This document shows positions 6,740-13,795 of a stretch of 15,761 nucleotides of DNA, one piece after another. Under the pieces are notes generated by a model. It was not told the DNA's origin, did no database searches, and was given only the letters and a program-made list of their open reading frames with translations. Numbering within the stretch: the first letter of the stretch is position 1; each line of letters starts with the position of its first letter. The DNA is from Planctomycetales bacterium (lineage in GTDB: Bacteria; Planctomycetota; UBA11346): contig JANYGY010000064.1 of NCBI GenBank assembly GCA_025362255.1, positions 1 to 15,761 on the forward strand, written 5' to 3'. The translations under genes were made by a program, and so were the position numbers.

Positions 6740-7741
6740 TCATGGTCCGGCAGCCTTCGTGGTCGGCATGCGTTTGAGCAATTGGCGCTGCGCATCGAGC
6801 GCCTTGTCGGCATCGACCGCGCGCAGCGATTCGAGGATCTCGGCGCGCTTCTTGGTCCCGCTGTCGCCCATCGCGATGAGGATGTCGGCGACTTCTTCGG
6901 GCGAGGAATTCTTCAGATAACCGGCGACCTCGGGGCCTTTCATGAACCCGTACAAGGTCGCTAGGCGCTGGATTTGGTCGGTGGACGAGCGTTCGAGATT
7001 GAGCTTGAGCAGTTCGCGATGGATCGTGGTGGTGAAGCCTTCGGCCACGGTTTTATCCTGCTCGGCGAGGGTCAGCAGCTTGGCCGCTTTCTTGGGATCC
7101 ATCAGCGCTAGGTATTTGGCGATCTCGCGCGGCTCGAACTTCTTGAGCGATTGCCAGGCGGCGTCCTTCATCTGTTCGTACAGCTTCGCCTGCTGCTGAT
7201 AGCGCACCTGCTCGGCCTCGCCGAGGTGCTGGACCGCGGTGGTGTTCTGCACCTGGGCTGCCGCCCATTGCGCGCGATCAGTGTCAAGGTGCCGGCGTTC
7301 TTCTTCGAGATCCAGCCGGCTGGTGTCGAGTTGTCGACGCAGGCGTTCAAGGTCTCCTTTCGCCAGGGCCAGTTCGGCGTGCTGCTGATCGATCCAGGCC
7401 TGCCGTTCATCAAGCGCCAGGCGTCGCCGGCGCAGGTCTTCGATCACCTGGGTCGCCCGATCGGCGTTGGCCCGCTCGGCGATGCGCGTCAGCAGATCAT
7501 CTTCGGTGACGCCCCCCGGCGGCGGTTCGACCTCAGCCTTGTGCGCCGCCGGTTCAGGCGGGCGTTCGGCCATCTGCTTGAGCCACGCCTGCTCCTCTTC
7601 ACTCAGGATGAATGAGCGCATCTTCTCGGGGCTGAGATCGCCGGCCGAGCGCAGGCCGATCAACGTCGCGATGCCAGCGGACACCAGCAGGATGCATAGC
7701 CCGGCCAGAATATAGGCGGCGGTGCGCAGGAATCCGGTCAT
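6740..7741 (-). CDS. MotE-like flagellar protein: N-terminal anchor, coiled coil, duplicated MgtE_N-like helical domain
   Basis: The 333-residue protein has an N-terminal membrane helix at about 5-30, a Pro/Glu-rich linker to 80, a long charged coiled coil at about 90-190, and a C-terminal helical region. That region contains two related segments: LYEQMK...LKKFEPREIAKYLALM (187-214) and LYGFMK...LKNSSPEEVADILIAM (263-291). Both resemble the superhelical MgtE N-domain, related in fold to FliG. The architecture matches proteins annotated MotE or flagellar MgtE_N-like. MotE of Sinorhizobium is a periplasmic chaperone for a motility protein; here the function and topology are inferred only. It is not the magnesium channel MgtE, because it has one membrane segment and no CBS domains. 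The ATG overlaps the fliJ stop (ATGA), and AAGGTG precedes it. Its place between fliJ and fliL suggests an export-apparatus or stator-assembly role. Confidence 0.75.
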   Translation of the reverse strand: MTGFLRTAAYILAGLCILLVSAGIATLIGLRSAGDLSPEKMRSFILSEEEQAWLKQMAERPPEPAAHKAEVEPPPGGVTEDDLLTRIAERANADRATQVIEDLRRRRLALDERQAWIDQQHAELALAKGDLERLRRQLDTSRLDLEEERRHLDTDRAQWAAAQVQNTTAVQHLGEAEQVRYQQQAKLYEQMKDAAWQSLKKFEPREIAKYLALMDPKKAAKLLTLAEQDKTVAEGFTTTIHRELLKLNLERSSTDQIQRLATLYGFMKGPEVAGYLKNSSPEEVADILIAMGDSGTKKRAEILESLRAVDADKALDAQRQLLKRMPTTKAAGP

Positions 7742-8148
7742 GGAACACCTTGGGAAATGGAGGTCGCAGCACGGTCATCGTTGCGCCGCTGTTCGCGTTT
7801 CTCGTAGCGCGCGGCGTCGGCCACGCGGTCGCGGGCGCGCAGCTTGGCGATCGAGGCGCAGCGTTGATGCGCGAGTTTCAGCGCGTCGCGGGCGGTGTTG
7901 ATCAGGGTCTCTTGGGCGGCAATCAAGGTGTCGTGGCGCTTTATCAAGTCGTGCTGCGCGCGATGGAACGCCAGGTACTGCTCGTGCATCGTCGGCGCCA
8001 CATCGAGGCTGGCGGCTCGCTGCCGGTCGATGATCACCGCCCGTTCGCTGAGCAGTTCTGCACGCTTGCGTTCGACCCGTCCGAGTTCGGCCTTGGCCTG
8101 GTCTTCTTGTTGGAGGTACAGCTCGTACACGGTCGTGAAACGGATCAT
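7738..8148 (-). CDS. fliJ: Flagellar export chaperone/stalk protein FliJ
   Basis: FliJ is the small coiled-coil stalk that inserts into the FliI hexamer, links it to FlhA and escorts minor export substrates. The 136-residue product is almost wholly helical and charged. It opens with MIRFTTVYELYLQQEDQAKAEL, matching the family's usual N-terminus (F-x-L-x-x-V-L-x-x-R/Q-x-x-x-E), and has heptad-rich stretches throughout. FliJ sequences diverge strongly, so the call relies on length, coiled coil and position directly after fliI. The start overlaps the fliI stop by ATGA at 8145-8148, and its stop overlaps the next start by ATGA at 7738-7741. Coupled translation is likely at both ends. Confidence 0.85.
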   Translation of the reverse strand: MIRFTTVYELYLQQEDQAKAELGRVERKRAELLSERAVIIDRQRAASLDVAPTMHEQYLAFHRAQHDLIKRHDTLIAAQETLINTARDALKLAHQRCASIAKLRARDRVADAARYEKREQRRNDDRAATSISQGVP

Positions 8149-9479
8149 GAGGCCCCCGCCACGATGCCCATCAGGGCCGCCAGACTGTCCTCGCGGCGAA
8201 CGACGACGCCGATGTCCTGGCGCATGAAGTCGATCAGTTTCGGATAGGCGGTGATCGCGCGATCCAGCCGTGGATCAGCGCCCGCGCGATAGGCGCCGAC
8301 TTCGACGAGATCGCGGACGCGTTCATATTCGCTCCACAATTCGCGAGCGTGCAACGCCAGGCGGTACTCTTCGGTTTTTGCCAAGTCGATCAGCAGACGG
8401 CTGACGGAATGGGTCGGATCGATGGCCGGATACACCGCTTGGCCGGCCATTCTTCGCGACAGGAACAAATGGCCGTCAAGGATCGCGCGCACGGTGTCGC
8501 CGACCGGATCATTCTCGTCGTCGCCGTCGATCAGTACGGTGTACAACGCGGTGATCGTCCCGGCTTTGCCGGCCGCGGGCACCTGCGGCCCGGTGCCCGC
8601 ACGTTCGAGCAGGCGCGGCAGGATCGCGAATGCACTTGGCGGATAGCCCCGGGTGACCGGCGGTTCGCCAGCGGCCAGGCCGATCTCGCGTTGGGCTTGG
8701 CACAGCCGCGTGATCGAGTCCATCATCAGCAGCACATCAAGTCCGGCGTCACGAAACGATTCGGCGATGGCGGTCGCGGCGTACGCTGCTGACAAGCGTT
8801 CGACCGATGGCCGATCACTGGTCGCGACGACCACCACGCTGCGCGCCAAGCCTTCGGCACCGAGAACTTTTTCGACAAATTCGCCGACTTCACGGCCGCG
8901 TTCGCCGACCAGGGCGATGACGTTCACATCGGCCCGGGCGTGCTTGGCCATCTCACCGAGCAACGTCGATTTGCCCACGCCCGAGCCGGCGAAGATGCCC
9001 ATGCGTTGGCCGTGACCGATGGTGAACAGCGTGTCGATCGCCTTGAGCCCGGTCTCGAGCACACGCGTGATCGGCGTGCGCGCTAACGCCGGCGGCGGAT
9101 CGCCGGCGATTGGACGGCGGGCGGCACCGATGATCGGACCTTTGCCATCGAGCGGATTGCCGACGCCGTCGATCACCCGGCCGATCAGTCCAGGTCCGAC
9201 CGGAATGTCGAGCGCGCGATGGCGGGCGATGACCTGATCGCCTGGCCGGATCCCATCGAGATGGCCGATCGGCTGGAGAATGATTTCGCCTTCGCGGAAA
9301 CCGGTGACCAGGGCGATCCGGCGTTCACCTTTGCTCAATTGGATCACGCAGGTGTCGCCCACGGGCACCGCCGGACCCGAGGCGACCACCGCCAGGCCGA
9401 CCACCCGCAAAACCACGCCTGAGCTCTGCACCAGCTCGGCCTGCTCTGCCCGAGCAAAGAAACGATCGAGTGCGATCAT
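8145..9479 (-). CDS. fliI: Flagellum-specific type III export ATPase FliI
   Basis: FliI is the cytoplasmic hexameric ATPase of flagellar protein export, homologous to the F1 beta subunit. The 444-residue product has an N-terminal beta-barrel domain to about 90, then the nucleotide-binding core. Walker A is AGSGVGKST at 164-172. The catalytic glutamate lies in GERGREVGEF (Glu193), and Walker B DVLLMMD ends at Asp254. The conserved GEPPVTRGYPPSAFAILPRL stretch follows. The C-terminal helical domain contains EEYRLALHARELWSEYERV. Everything expected is intact and the length is normal. The ATG is embedded in the fliH stop (ATGA at 9476-9479), with GAGG about ten bases upstream. FliH should act as its regulator and FliJ as its central stalk; both are encoded immediately adjacent. 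Confidence 0.97.
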   Translation of the reverse strand: MIALDRFFARAEQAELVQSSGVVLRVVGLAVVASGPAVPVGDTCVIQLSKGERRIALVTGFREGEIILQPIGHLDGIRPGDQVIARHRALDIPVGPGLIGRVIDGVGNPLDGKGPIIGAARRPIAGDPPPALARTPITRVLETGLKAIDTLFTIGHGQRMGIFAGSGVGKSTLLGEMAKHARADVNVIALVGERGREVGEFVEKVLGAEGLARSVVVVATSDRPSVERLSAAYAATAIAESFRDAGLDVLLMMDSITRLCQAQREIGLAAGEPPVTRGYPPSAFAILPRLLERAGTGPQVPAAGKAGTITALYTVLIDGDDENDPVGDTVRAILDGHLFLSRRMAGQAVYPAIDPTHSVSRLLIDLAKTEEYRLALHARELWSEYERVRDLVEVGAYRAGADPRLDRAITAYPKLIDFMRQDIGVVVRREDSLAALMGIVAGAS

Positions 9480-10204
9480 GATTTTGTACCCTCGATCTGC
9501 TCTCCTGGTCTCTGGTCCACCGGGGCCGGCGTGCCGTCGCTGTGGATCGCCAGCGGTTCACGTGGATCGATCAGGATGTCGCGTGCGAGACGTTCCCACG
9601 AGCTTGGCAGCGAGGCATCGAGGCGGGTCCCTTGACTGGCAATGATGCAGGCGCCCCGCGGCAGGGCTTCATCGGCGAAGAATTCCAGGCGTTCGACGCC
9701 GGGAGCCTGTTCGAGGATGAAACGTTTGCGCTCAGTCGCGGCCTCGGCGTCAGCAGGATGCATGCGCACCGCGATGCCGCGTTTGTCGGGCACGCGGGCC
9801 AGCGCATCGGCAAGCACCGCCTCCATCCACGTCGGATCATCTTCGACCTCACGATGCAGCAGGCGGGCGGCGATCAGCAGCGCTAGGCGAGCGACGTCGG
9901 CCTCGGCGGTGCGGATCAGTTGTCCGGCAAGCTGATCGAGGTGGGCAGTGCCGTCTGCCAAGGCGCTGATCGCCAGGCCTAAGCGTTGTTCGTAATCGGC
10001 TTTGATCGCGATCTCGGTCGCCTGGGCGCGCGCTTCGCTGGCCTGCGCGGCCACGATCTTGGCATCTGCTTCGGCCAGACCGGCGGCATGCCCAGCGCGA
10101 TGCGCGTCATCGAGCCGGCGTTCCCACGCGGCGATGGTCTCCCGCACCGCGGGATGTTCCACGGCGTGAGCCTGTTCGCTGGTTGCGCGTGAGCGGAGGA
10201 TCAT
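9476..10204 (-). CDS. fliH: Flagellar assembly protein FliH (regulator of FliI)
   Basis: FliH binds the FliI ATPase as a dimer and tethers it to the C ring through FliN. The 242-residue product has a charged helical N-terminal half (about 20-110) containing AAWERRLDDAHRAGHAAGLAEA, with the small-residue GxxxA/G-like spacing common in FliH. A globular C-terminal domain follows at about 115-215. Its family features are ARLLHREVEDDPTWMEAVL, a V-x-MHPADAE segment, and GACIIASQGTRLDASL, equivalent to the usual G-x-C-x-I-x-T-x-x-G-x-I-D-A-S region. A roughly 25-residue disordered tail ends the protein. The start lies 61 bp after fliG without a good Shine-Dalgarno. The stop overlaps fliI. Confidence 0.9.
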   Translation of the reverse strand: MILRSRATSEQAHAVEHPAVRETIAAWERRLDDAHRAGHAAGLAEADAKIVAAQASEARAQATEIAIKADYEQRLGLAISALADGTAHLDQLAGQLIRTAEADVARLALLIAARLLHREVEDDPTWMEAVLADALARVPDKRGIAVRMHPADAEAATERKRFILEQAPGVERLEFFADEALPRGACIIASQGTRLDASLPSSWERLARDILIDPREPLAIHSDGTPAPVDQRPGEQIEGTKS

Positions 10205-10265
10205 GAGGCGATCGGGGATGAGGAAGCGACAGGGGGGATGAGGGGATGAATCATGAACAGGAAAA

Positions 10266-11297
10266 TCACATCAGCTGTTCGCCGCCGCCGCGGTTGACCG
10301 TGATCTCGCCACGTTCCTCCATTCCGCGGACCAGTTGCAGGATGCGCTTTTGCGCGGCTTCGATTTCCGACAGGGGCTTGGGGCCCATCAGGTCGATCTC
10401 TTCCTGGATCGTCTCGCGGGCCCGGCTCGACAAGTTGTCGAGCAGCTTCTGGCGGACCTCGGGCGGCGCCGCCCGCAGGGCCAGGGTCAGATCGGCCTTG
10501 TCGACTTCGGCGAGCACCTTTTGCATGCCCTTGGAATCGATCTTGGTCAGATCTTCGAAGACGAACATCAGCGCCTGGATCTCGCTGGCGATCTGCGGCA
10601 CTTCCTTGGCCAGGCGTTCGAGCACTGATTTGCTGAGCGACGCGTCGCTGACGTTCAACATCTGGGCGACGGTCTTGAAGCGCGCATCGGCCGGAGGTTC
10701 GACCCCGCGCTTGGTCATCGTCAGGGCGCGGACCTCCATCATCTCATCGATCTGGCTGATCAGCTCACGCGGCAGATCAGCGGTCGAAGCAACGCGTTTG
10801 ATCACGTCGTAGCGCACATTTTCATCCATGTCGCGCAGCAATTCGGCAGCCACCGGGGCGGTCAGAAAACTGATTACGATCGCTAGCACCTGGGGATGTT
10901 CACCTTTGAGAAGCTGGGCGACCTGCTTCGCATCCAAGGGCTGCAGGGCGCGAAACGGCTCGGCCTCACGGGCTTGGCGTTTGATCCGCTCGAGCAGTTC
11001 GACCGCCTTGTCCTTGCCCAGCGCGCGCTCGAGGATGTCGCGCAACCGCGGTGCGACCTCGACCTGCTCGCCGCCGGTCTGCTGATTGAAATCCTTAAGC
11101 AACTTGTCGGTGTCCTCAGCGCGCAGATCGCCCATCCGGGTCATCTCCTCAGAGATCATCCCCACTTCACGGTCGCTGAATTTCTGCATCAGCACCGCCG
11201 CCGTCGCGGGGTCGAGTGATAGCATGAAGGCCGCCGCCTTGCGGATGCCATGCAGCTCGCCATCGGCTTGCGGAGGTGATGTCTGGGGAGGGGGCAT
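10266..11297 (-). CDS. fliG: Flagellar motor switch protein FliG
   Basis: FliG is the rotor protein that couples the MS ring to the C ring and contacts MotA to generate torque. The 343-residue product has a short Pro-rich leader, an N-terminal FliF-binding domain from GIRKAAAFMLSLDP (about 17-105), a middle domain with the conserved EHPQ motif at 133-136, and a C-terminal torque domain. The torque helix contains the charged residues APPEVRQKLLDNLSSRARET then IQEEID. Glu-Glu stands where E. coli has Asp288-Asp289, so charge is kept. The end, PLSEIEAAQKRILQLVRGMEERGEI, is typical. The frame has a stop seven codons before this ATG, so no longer start is possible. No Shine-Dalgarno is visible. 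It follows fliF after 99 bp. Confidence 0.97.
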   Translation of the reverse strand: MPPPQTSPPQADGELHGIRKAAAFMLSLDPATAAVLMQKFSDREVGMISEEMTRMGDLRAEDTDKLLKDFNQQTGGEQVEVAPRLRDILERALGKDKAVELLERIKRQAREAEPFRALQPLDAKQVAQLLKGEHPQVLAIVISFLTAPVAAELLRDMDENVRYDVIKRVASTADLPRELISQIDEMMEVRALTMTKRGVEPPADARFKTVAQMLNVSDASLSKSVLERLAKEVPQIASEIQALMFVFEDLTKIDSKGMQKVLAEVDKADLTLALRAAPPEVRQKLLDNLSSRARETIQEEIDLMGPKPLSEIEAAQKRILQLVRGMEERGEITVNRGGGEQLM

Positions 11298-11396
11298 GAG
11301 TGTCTGGAGGTGTCGCTAAAGTAATGCTAGGTGAGGATGAACGCTGCGGGGAACACGGTCAGTATACCCTCCGAAAGCCCGCTTTGGGCCGGTATT

Positions 11397-13067
11397 TCAC
11401 GCTTCATAAAGCCACTGCTTGACGATGTGCGAGGCGGCGTTCGGGTCGTCGAGGATCTTCTTCTTGATCTGGTCGCGCAGTTCCAGGCGCCGCGCCTTCG
11501 CCGCTTGGCGATCGCGATCCTCGGGCTTTTCCCCGGTGATTTCAGGATCGGCGTTTTTGGTGTGCTGCGCCGCGACCTCGCCCCGGCCGCGCTCTTCGGC
11601 TTCCTTCCAAGCCATATGGCTGCGTTTGAGCTGGCCCCGGGCGATGAACAGAACCGTGAGCGCGACCAATCCGGCGATGCCATAACCGATCGCATCCGCC
11701 CACGGAATCGCGGTCAGGGGCAGCCCCACCGAGGCCTGGGTGATGGTGTCCGGAGCCCGGTAGAGATCCATGCTCTGCACCGATGACGTGAAGCGCGCGT
11801 CGAGATTCTGACCGCCTTCAGTTTTCATCGTGATGTCTTTGGCGGCGTTGAATCCGATCGCGTTGAGCACCAGATCCTTGAAGCGGTCCTTGTCGGCCTG
11901 AGCGTATTCCTCGGTGATGGTTTCCATTTCCTTGGTCGGCTTGCCCTGGGCATCGTTTTTGGCTTTCTGGCTGGATTTGAACGGCAGCAGGATCGCCACA
12001 TTCATGCCTTTGATCCGGCCGACCTCATCCTCTTGAGTCACGGTCTTTTTACCGACGACATATTTGTTCTCGGTTTCTTCGTGGGTCTTGCTGCCTTTCA
12101 GCGGCTCGGGTGGCGCACTGCGCGATTCGCCTTCGACATTCGGCGCGGTGCCCGCGATTCCGCCGGCATTCGCCGTCTCGTTCTTCTCATCCTGGGAACT
12201 GGTCTTCTCTTCGAGCAATTCGCGTTTGCCCGGATCGCTGCTGCTTTCGGTGCGTTTGGTGAAATCGAGTTTGACGCTGACCTGCACTTGGCTGCGGCCC
12301 GGCCCAAGCACGGTGTCGAGCTGTTCCTGGGCCTTGCGGGTCAGGTAGCGCTCACGCGCGGACTCGGCTTCCAAGGTGGTCTGGGCGAACATCGCGGTCG
12401 AATCCGACGCTTTCGGCGTCAGCAGGCCGGTGCTGTCCATGACCTCGACCCGATCGGGCGACAGACCCGCGACCGCCCCCGCGGTCAGGTGGATCACGCC
12501 GGCGATCTGACGCTCGGTCAGGCGCTGACCGACCGCCATCTCGAGCTTGATGCTGGCCTTGGGCTTGGCCTCGTCATCGCCGGTGAAGGGACTCGGCTGC
12601 GGCCGATCGATCAGCACCCGCGCCCCGCGCACGCCCGGCAGTTCACGAAAGCTGCGCTCCAGTTCGCCGGACACCGCGCGGTCATAGGTCTTGTGCTCAC
12701 TGAAGGTCGATTCCCACATCGACGACGATTTGCCGAGGATTTCAAAACCCCGCGCCCCATCCCCAAGCTTGTCCTGCTGCGCGAGTTCGTTGCGGACCTT
12801 GTAGAGATATTGGCTGGGGATCATCACCGCTGATTCGTTGTCGGCGACGTTGTAGGCGATGTGGTTGGCGTCGAGATATGCGACGATCTCGGCCACCTGG
12901 GCTTTACTCAGACCTTTGGCCAAAAGGCGATAATCCGGTCGCGAGGCGGTATAAGCCAAAGCGATGATCAGCCCCAGAAAACCAAGCCCCGCGAGGACGA
13001 TCGTGCCTTTTTGGGCGATCTCCAGGCGGCTCCAGATGTTGACCAGTTGTTGCCAGAACTTCGACAT
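11397..13067 (-). CDS. fliF: Flagellar MS-ring protein FliF
   Basis: FliF builds the membrane MS ring, the base on which the rotor and export gate assemble. The 556-residue product has transmembrane helix 1 at about 21-41 and periplasmic ring-building domains from about 45 to 230 (YRLLAKGLSKAQVAEIVAYL, then FRELPGVRGARVLIDRP, the conserved second domain). A third domain is interrupted by a low-complexity acidic loop (about 275-345), as in other FliF. Transmembrane helix 2 is at about 459-479, and a cytoplasmic tail ends with ILDDPNAASHIVKQWLYEA, the FliG-binding helix. GAGG six bases before the ATG supports the start. As the first gene of the minus-strand block it should lie nearest the operon promoter in the 115-bp gap shared with the divergent DUF192 gene. 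flgB, flgC and fliE, which often precede fliF, are absent. Confidence 0.97.
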   Translation of the reverse strand: MSKFWQQLVNIWSRLEIAQKGTIVLAGLGFLGLIIALAYTASRPDYRLLAKGLSKAQVAEIVAYLDANHIAYNVADNESAVMIPSQYLYKVRNELAQQDKLGDGARGFEILGKSSSMWESTFSEHKTYDRAVSGELERSFRELPGVRGARVLIDRPQPSPFTGDDEAKPKASIKLEMAVGQRLTERQIAGVIHLTAGAVAGLSPDRVEVMDSTGLLTPKASDSTAMFAQTTLEAESARERYLTRKAQEQLDTVLGPGRSQVQVSVKLDFTKRTESSSDPGKRELLEEKTSSQDEKNETANAGGIAGTAPNVEGESRSAPPEPLKGSKTHEETENKYVVGKKTVTQEDEVGRIKGMNVAILLPFKSSQKAKNDAQGKPTKEMETITEEYAQADKDRFKDLVLNAIGFNAAKDITMKTEGGQNLDARFTSSVQSMDLYRAPDTITQASVGLPLTAIPWADAIGYGIAGLVALTVLFIARGQLKRSHMAWKEAEERGRGEVAAQHTKNADPEITGEKPEDRDRQAAKARRLELRDQIKKKILDDPNAASHIVKQWLYEA

Positions 13068-13145
13068 GAGAGACCTCGCAAGGAGGCTGAAGCGCGAGCC
13101 GTGCCTATTGATCGCGACCCCGCCGCAGATTGCCTGTCAGAGGCC

Positions 13146-13174
13146 TTGCGGTTTCGCGATAATGAAGCGATACT
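13146..13174 (+). promoter_or_regulatory. Candidate sigma-70-type promoter for the DUF192 gene
   Basis: TTGCGG (13146-13151) and GATACT (13169-13174) are separated by 17 bases. The -10 box is eight bases before the DUF192 ATG. If used, the transcript would start at or next to the ATG and be leaderless, which agrees with the lack of a Shine-Dalgarno. The -35 box matches only three of six consensus bases, so this is weak. Confidence 0.3.
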
Positions 13175-13183
13175 GACATGTCA
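13174..13183. promoter_or_regulatory. Perfect 10-bp palindrome TGACATGTCA at the DUF192 start
   Basis: The palindrome overlaps the last base of the proposed -10 box and the first base of the ATG, in the gap between divergent DUF192 and fliF. A dimeric regulator could bind here, but a 10-bp palindrome also arises by chance. No second copy was found in the gap. Confidence 0.2.
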
Positions 13184-13668
13184 TGGAATCGTATCTGCGA
13201 TTGATTGCGCTGTCGTTGGGGCTGGCAGTCGCTTTGGCCATCGGGACCTGGGCCTTCAGCGAAGGCGGTGCACGATTTCAATTGGTCACCATCGGCAATG
13301 AGACCTTCACCCTTGAGGTCGCGTCCACCCCAGAGAAGAAAGCGCGCGGTTTGCGCGCCCGTTCATCGCTGGCAGACGATGGCGGCATGCTCGTCCAACT
13401 CGACGCGCCCGCAGACCTCAGCTACTCGACCCGGTTCACCGAATTCCCGATCGATGTGCTGTATTTCAACGCCGACGGCGTGGTCTTGGCGGTTGATCAG
13501 GTCGCTGCCAATGAGCGCAGCCTGACCGCTTCCACCAGTCCCGGGCTTGTTTCGGGGGCAATTTTGCTGCTTGGCGGCACCGCCAAACGGATGGCGTTGC
13601 GGCCTGGGTACCACATCAATTTCGGTCGCGCCCCACAGCGCCGGGCCAATCGCGACGGCTCTCCTTGA
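13183..13668 (+). CDS. Membrane-anchored DUF192 family protein
   Basis: The 161-residue protein has an N-terminal hydrophobic segment at about 5-24 (signal peptide or anchor), then a DUF192 domain at about 33-150. Supporting pieces are FTLEVASTPEKKARGLRAR (42-60), DDGGMLVQLDAP (65-76), and IDVLYFNADGVVLAVDQV (90-107), which follow the DUF192 order V-x-x-T-x-x-x-x-x-GL, GML and LDI-x-F-x-D-x-x-G. The usual F-W-M-K-N-T segment before LDI is replaced by YSTRFTEFP, so a normally well-conserved stretch is divergent. The molecular function of DUF192 is unknown; members are commonly exported. An in-frame TGA lies three codons upstream, so this ATG is the first possible one. There is no Shine-Dalgarno, and a promoter-like pair ends nine bases before the ATG. 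It is divergent from fliF and need not be related to motility. Confidence 0.85.
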   Translation: MESYLRLIALSLGLAVALAIGTWAFSEGGARFQLVTIGNETFTLEVASTPEKKARGLRARSSLADDGGMLVQLDAPADLSYSTRFTEFPIDVLYFNADGVVLAVDQVAANERSLTASTSPGLVSGAILLLGGTAKRMALRPGYHINFGRAPQRRANRDGSP

Positions 13669-13672
13669 TGGC

Positions 13673-13732
13673 GAACTGTCTTTCGTCGACGTAGCGTCGA
13701 TGTAGCAGGATCGTACGTCTTCGCGGCAGTTC
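13673..13732. promoter_or_regulatory. Nested inverted-repeat element between DUF192 and Gfo/Idh genes
   Basis: An outer 8-bp stem (GAACTGTC 13673-13680 with GGCAGTTC 13725-13732, one G-U pair) encloses an 8-bp hairpin, CGTCGACG-TAG-CGTCGATG (13684-13702, one G-U pair). It begins five bases after the DUF192 stop. No T-run follows on either strand, so a classical Rho-independent terminator is not supported. It could end the DUF192 mRNA in a Rho-dependent or processing-protected way, or act in the leader of the next gene. Confidence 0.45.
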
Positions 13733-13786
13733 CGGGCCTTGCGTCAGGGGTGGGGTCGAACGCTAAGCTGCACCTCTCAACCGCAT

Positions 13787-13790
13787 GGAG
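13787..13790 (+). promoter_or_regulatory. Shine-Dalgarno GGAG deciding the Gfo/Idh start
   Basis: GGAG is spaced five bases (CATAC) from the ATG at 13796. It favours this start over the in-frame start at 13739, which would add 19 residues with no resemblance to the family. Confidence 0.7.
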
Positions 13791-13795
13791 CATAC

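Noticed and set aside
6558..6743. 61-codon minus-strand frame filling the motE-like/fliL gap
   Set aside because: No domain-like pattern and no ribosome-binding site, and it overlaps both neighbours in other frames.
6740..7741. Reading the MgtE-like gene as a magnesium transporter
   Set aside because: Only one membrane segment, no CBS domains and no transport domain; flagellar context and a coiled coil point elsewhere.
11361..11366. TATACT -10-like hexamer upstream of fliG (minus strand)
   Set aside because: No acceptable -35 hexamer at 16-18 bases; one AT-rich hexamer in a 99-bp gap is not enough.
12033..12833. 266-codon plus-strand frame opposite fliF
   Set aside because: The composition (runs of FGxxR, LGLGLVI-type residues) mirrors the opposite strand, and fliF is clearly the real gene.
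13739..13795. N-terminal extension of the Gfo/Idh protein
   Set aside because: GGAG is well placed for the ATG at 13796, and the extra residues do not resemble the family.
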